From the NCBI RefSeq assembly GCF_009730915.1, contig NC_052479.1, forward strand, positions 434,001-498,000: 64,000 bases of DNA, in the 5' to 3' direction. The number at the start of each line of letters is the position of its first letter. The first letter of the stretch is position 1. Source of the stretch: Dioscorea cayenensis subsp. rotundata. Taxonomy: Eukaryota > Streptophyta > Magnoliopsida > Dioscoreales > Dioscoreaceae. This document shows positions 62,790-64,000 of this stretch, piece after piece. The notes under the pieces were generated by a model. It was not told where the DNA came from and ran no database searches. It worked only from the letters and a program-made list of their open reading frames with translations. The position numbers and the translations under genes were made by a program.

Positions 62790-64000
62790 ATGCTTTTCTA
62801 TGCTTTCAAAACCCTTTCTCCAGCTTCCTCTCCAAAACCCTCTTCCCTTCTCTTCTCCGATCTCATGCTCCCCGTCCTCTCTCCAATGCCTTCTTCTCAC
62901 CTCCATCTCCTCTCCCCCTCCTCCCCCAAACCCCTCTTCCGCTCCTTCTCCTCACTCAGAACTCCATCTCAGACCCCCACCTCCGTTAACAACTACAACC
63001 ATCTCATCCAGATGCTTTGCAAGCGCGGAAACCTTAAACAAGCTCTCGATCTCCTCCCTCATGAGCCCAGCCCCACCCAGAGGACCTACGAGGCTCTTAT
63101 CCTTGCTTGTGTCCAGAGGAACTCCCCAGGCTCTGCTGCTGTTGTCCATCGCCACCTCTCCGATGATGGTTTTGATCAGGATCCCTTCATCTCCACCAAA
63201 CTCGTTGGTATGTACTCCCATTTCAATGCCCTTGATGATGCCCGGAATGTGTTTGATAAAACGTCTCAAAAGACTATTTTTTTATGGAATGCTCTTTTGA
63301 GAGCTCTTGCTGTTGGCGATGAAGGTGAAGAAGCTCTGCTGCTTTTTCGGGATATGGTTCTTGTTGGGATTGAGCTTGATAGCTGTAGTTACTCTTTTGC
63401 ACTTAAGGCTTGTGTTGCTTTGAGATCTTGCGAGGTTTCGGCCTTTGAAAGGGTGAGGGAAATTCATGGGCATGCTTTACGGCATGGGTTCAATTCTCGG
63501 GTTCATGTTGCGACCACACTTGTTGATTGCTATGCGAAGCTTGGATGTGTTTCTTATGCTAGGAGGTTGTTTGATAGAATGCTTGCCAGGAATGTGGTTT
63601 CTTGGAGTGCCATGATCGCTTGTTATGCGAAGAGTAACAACCCCTTTGATGCATTGAAGCTTTTTGAAGAGATGATGGTGTTGGAGCCTGACATTGTGCC
63701 TAATTCAGTTACTATGGTGAGTGTCCTCCAAGCTTGTGCTGGTTTGGCTGCATTGGGGCAGGGGAAGATTGTGCATGCGTATGTTCTTCGACGAAGACTT
63801 GACTCCATTTTATCCGTAGTTAATGCTCTGATCACAATGTATGTCAAATGCGGTACTCTTGTGAGCGCACGGCGAGTGTTTGATGGGATGAATGGCCGGA
63901 GGGATGTTGTGTCATGGAATTCTATGATATCTGGTTACGGGATTCATGGTTTTGGCACAGAAGCGATTCAGCTTTATCAGGAAATGCTTCATGATGGAAT
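62790..64000 (+). CDS. CRR2: CRR2-like PPR protein, 5' part only
   Basis: Open from the ATG at 62790 to the window edge with no stop (about 403 codons), preceded in frame by a TGA at 62763. In-frame ATGs at 62865 and 62886 are alternatives. The N-terminus is Ser/Pro/Leu-rich, fitting an organelle transit peptide. PLS-type pentatricopeptide repeats follow, including TYEALILACVQRNS, DPFISTKLVGMYSHF, VVSWSAMIACYAKSNNPFDA, NSVTMVSVLQACAGLAALGQ and DVVSWNSMISGYGIHGFG. The order matches, as I remember it, Arabidopsis CRR2, a chloroplast DYW-type PPR needed for processing the rps7-ndhB transcript. The E/DYW tail should lie beyond the edge. Orthology is inferred from repeat wording, not from a search. 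Confidence 0.85.
   Translation, partial: MLFYAFKTLSPASSPKPSSLLFSDLMLPVLSPMPSSHLHLLSPSSPKPLFRSFSSLRTPSQTPTSVNNYNHLIQMLCKRGNLKQALDLLPHEPSPTQRTYEALILACVQRNSPGSAAVVHRHLSDDGFDQDPFISTKLVGMYSHFNALDDARNVFDKTSQKTIFLWNALLRALAVGDEGEEALLLFRDMVLVGIELDSCSYSFALKACVALRSCEVSAFERVREIHGHALRHGFNSRVHVATTLVDCYAKLGCVSYARRLFDRMLARNVVSWSAMIACYAKSNNPFDALKLFEEMMVLEPDIVPNSVTMVSVLQACAGLAALGQGKIVHAYVLRRRLDSILSVVNALITMYVKCGTLVSARRVFDGMNGRRDVVSWNSMISGYGIHGFGTEAIQLYQEMLHDG

Noticed and set aside
62689-63300. A 203-codon plus-strand frame overlapping the PPR gene
   Set aside because: It is in a different frame from the PPR repeats, which run open in the frame of 62790 to the window edge; the Ser/Pro-rich translation is a by-product.

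Overview
This window is nuclear DNA of a flowering plant. The genes are split by GT-AG introns, the intergenic DNA is AT-rich, and there are several LTR retrotransposon and Mutator-like remnants. The gene set looks like a monocot. A non-grass monocot such as yam (Dioscorea) is my best guess, but that rests on general impression and not on a search. Positions 7221-8220 are an assembly gap of N.

Layout. Positions 1-17,300 are almost entirely transposon-derived. They hold a Ty3/gypsy LTR element with a collapsed internal region (minus strand), a decayed MuDR-type (MULE) transposase, the gap, a heavily mutated Tat-like gypsy pol (RT, RNase H, integrase), its probable polypurine tract, and several tandem repeats, including a ~60-bp satellite of about 20 copies at 14.94-16.19 kb. 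Positions 17,700-33,100 are two direct tandem copies of a UDP-glycosyltransferase (UGT) gene on the minus strand. The first (17.8-20.9 kb) is a frameshifted pseudogene. The second (25.1-31.2 kb) reads as an intact three-exon gene of about 501 residues. Both introns 1 were invaded separately: the pseudogene by an ~870-bp fold-back element, and the intact gene by a Pack-MULE. The Pack-MULE carries an EF-hand (calmodulin-like) gene fragment and was itself later hit by a 2.79-kb solo LTR. Perfect target-site duplications (9 bp and 5 bp) show this order.

From 33 kb onward the window is gene-rich: a DUF620 protein (-), an inositolphosphoryl ceramide synthase (+, 12 coding exons, 300 aa), a brassinosteroid-signalling kinase (BSK) family pseudokinase (+, 10 coding exons, 490 aa), a RINGv membrane protein (-, 227 aa), an R2R3-MYB factor (-, about 361 aa), a broken and an intact G-type lectin receptor kinase in tandem (-, ZmPK1-like, 781 aa), and the 5' part of a CRR2-like PPR gene (+), which runs off the right edge.

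The genes are not an obvious pathway cluster. The UGT pair and the receptor-kinase pair are each local duplications in which one copy has died. The IPC synthase, BSK and receptor kinase all act at membranes or in signalling, but their proximity may be chance. Exon boundaries were set by hand from splice consensus, reading-frame phase and family conservation. No homology search was run.
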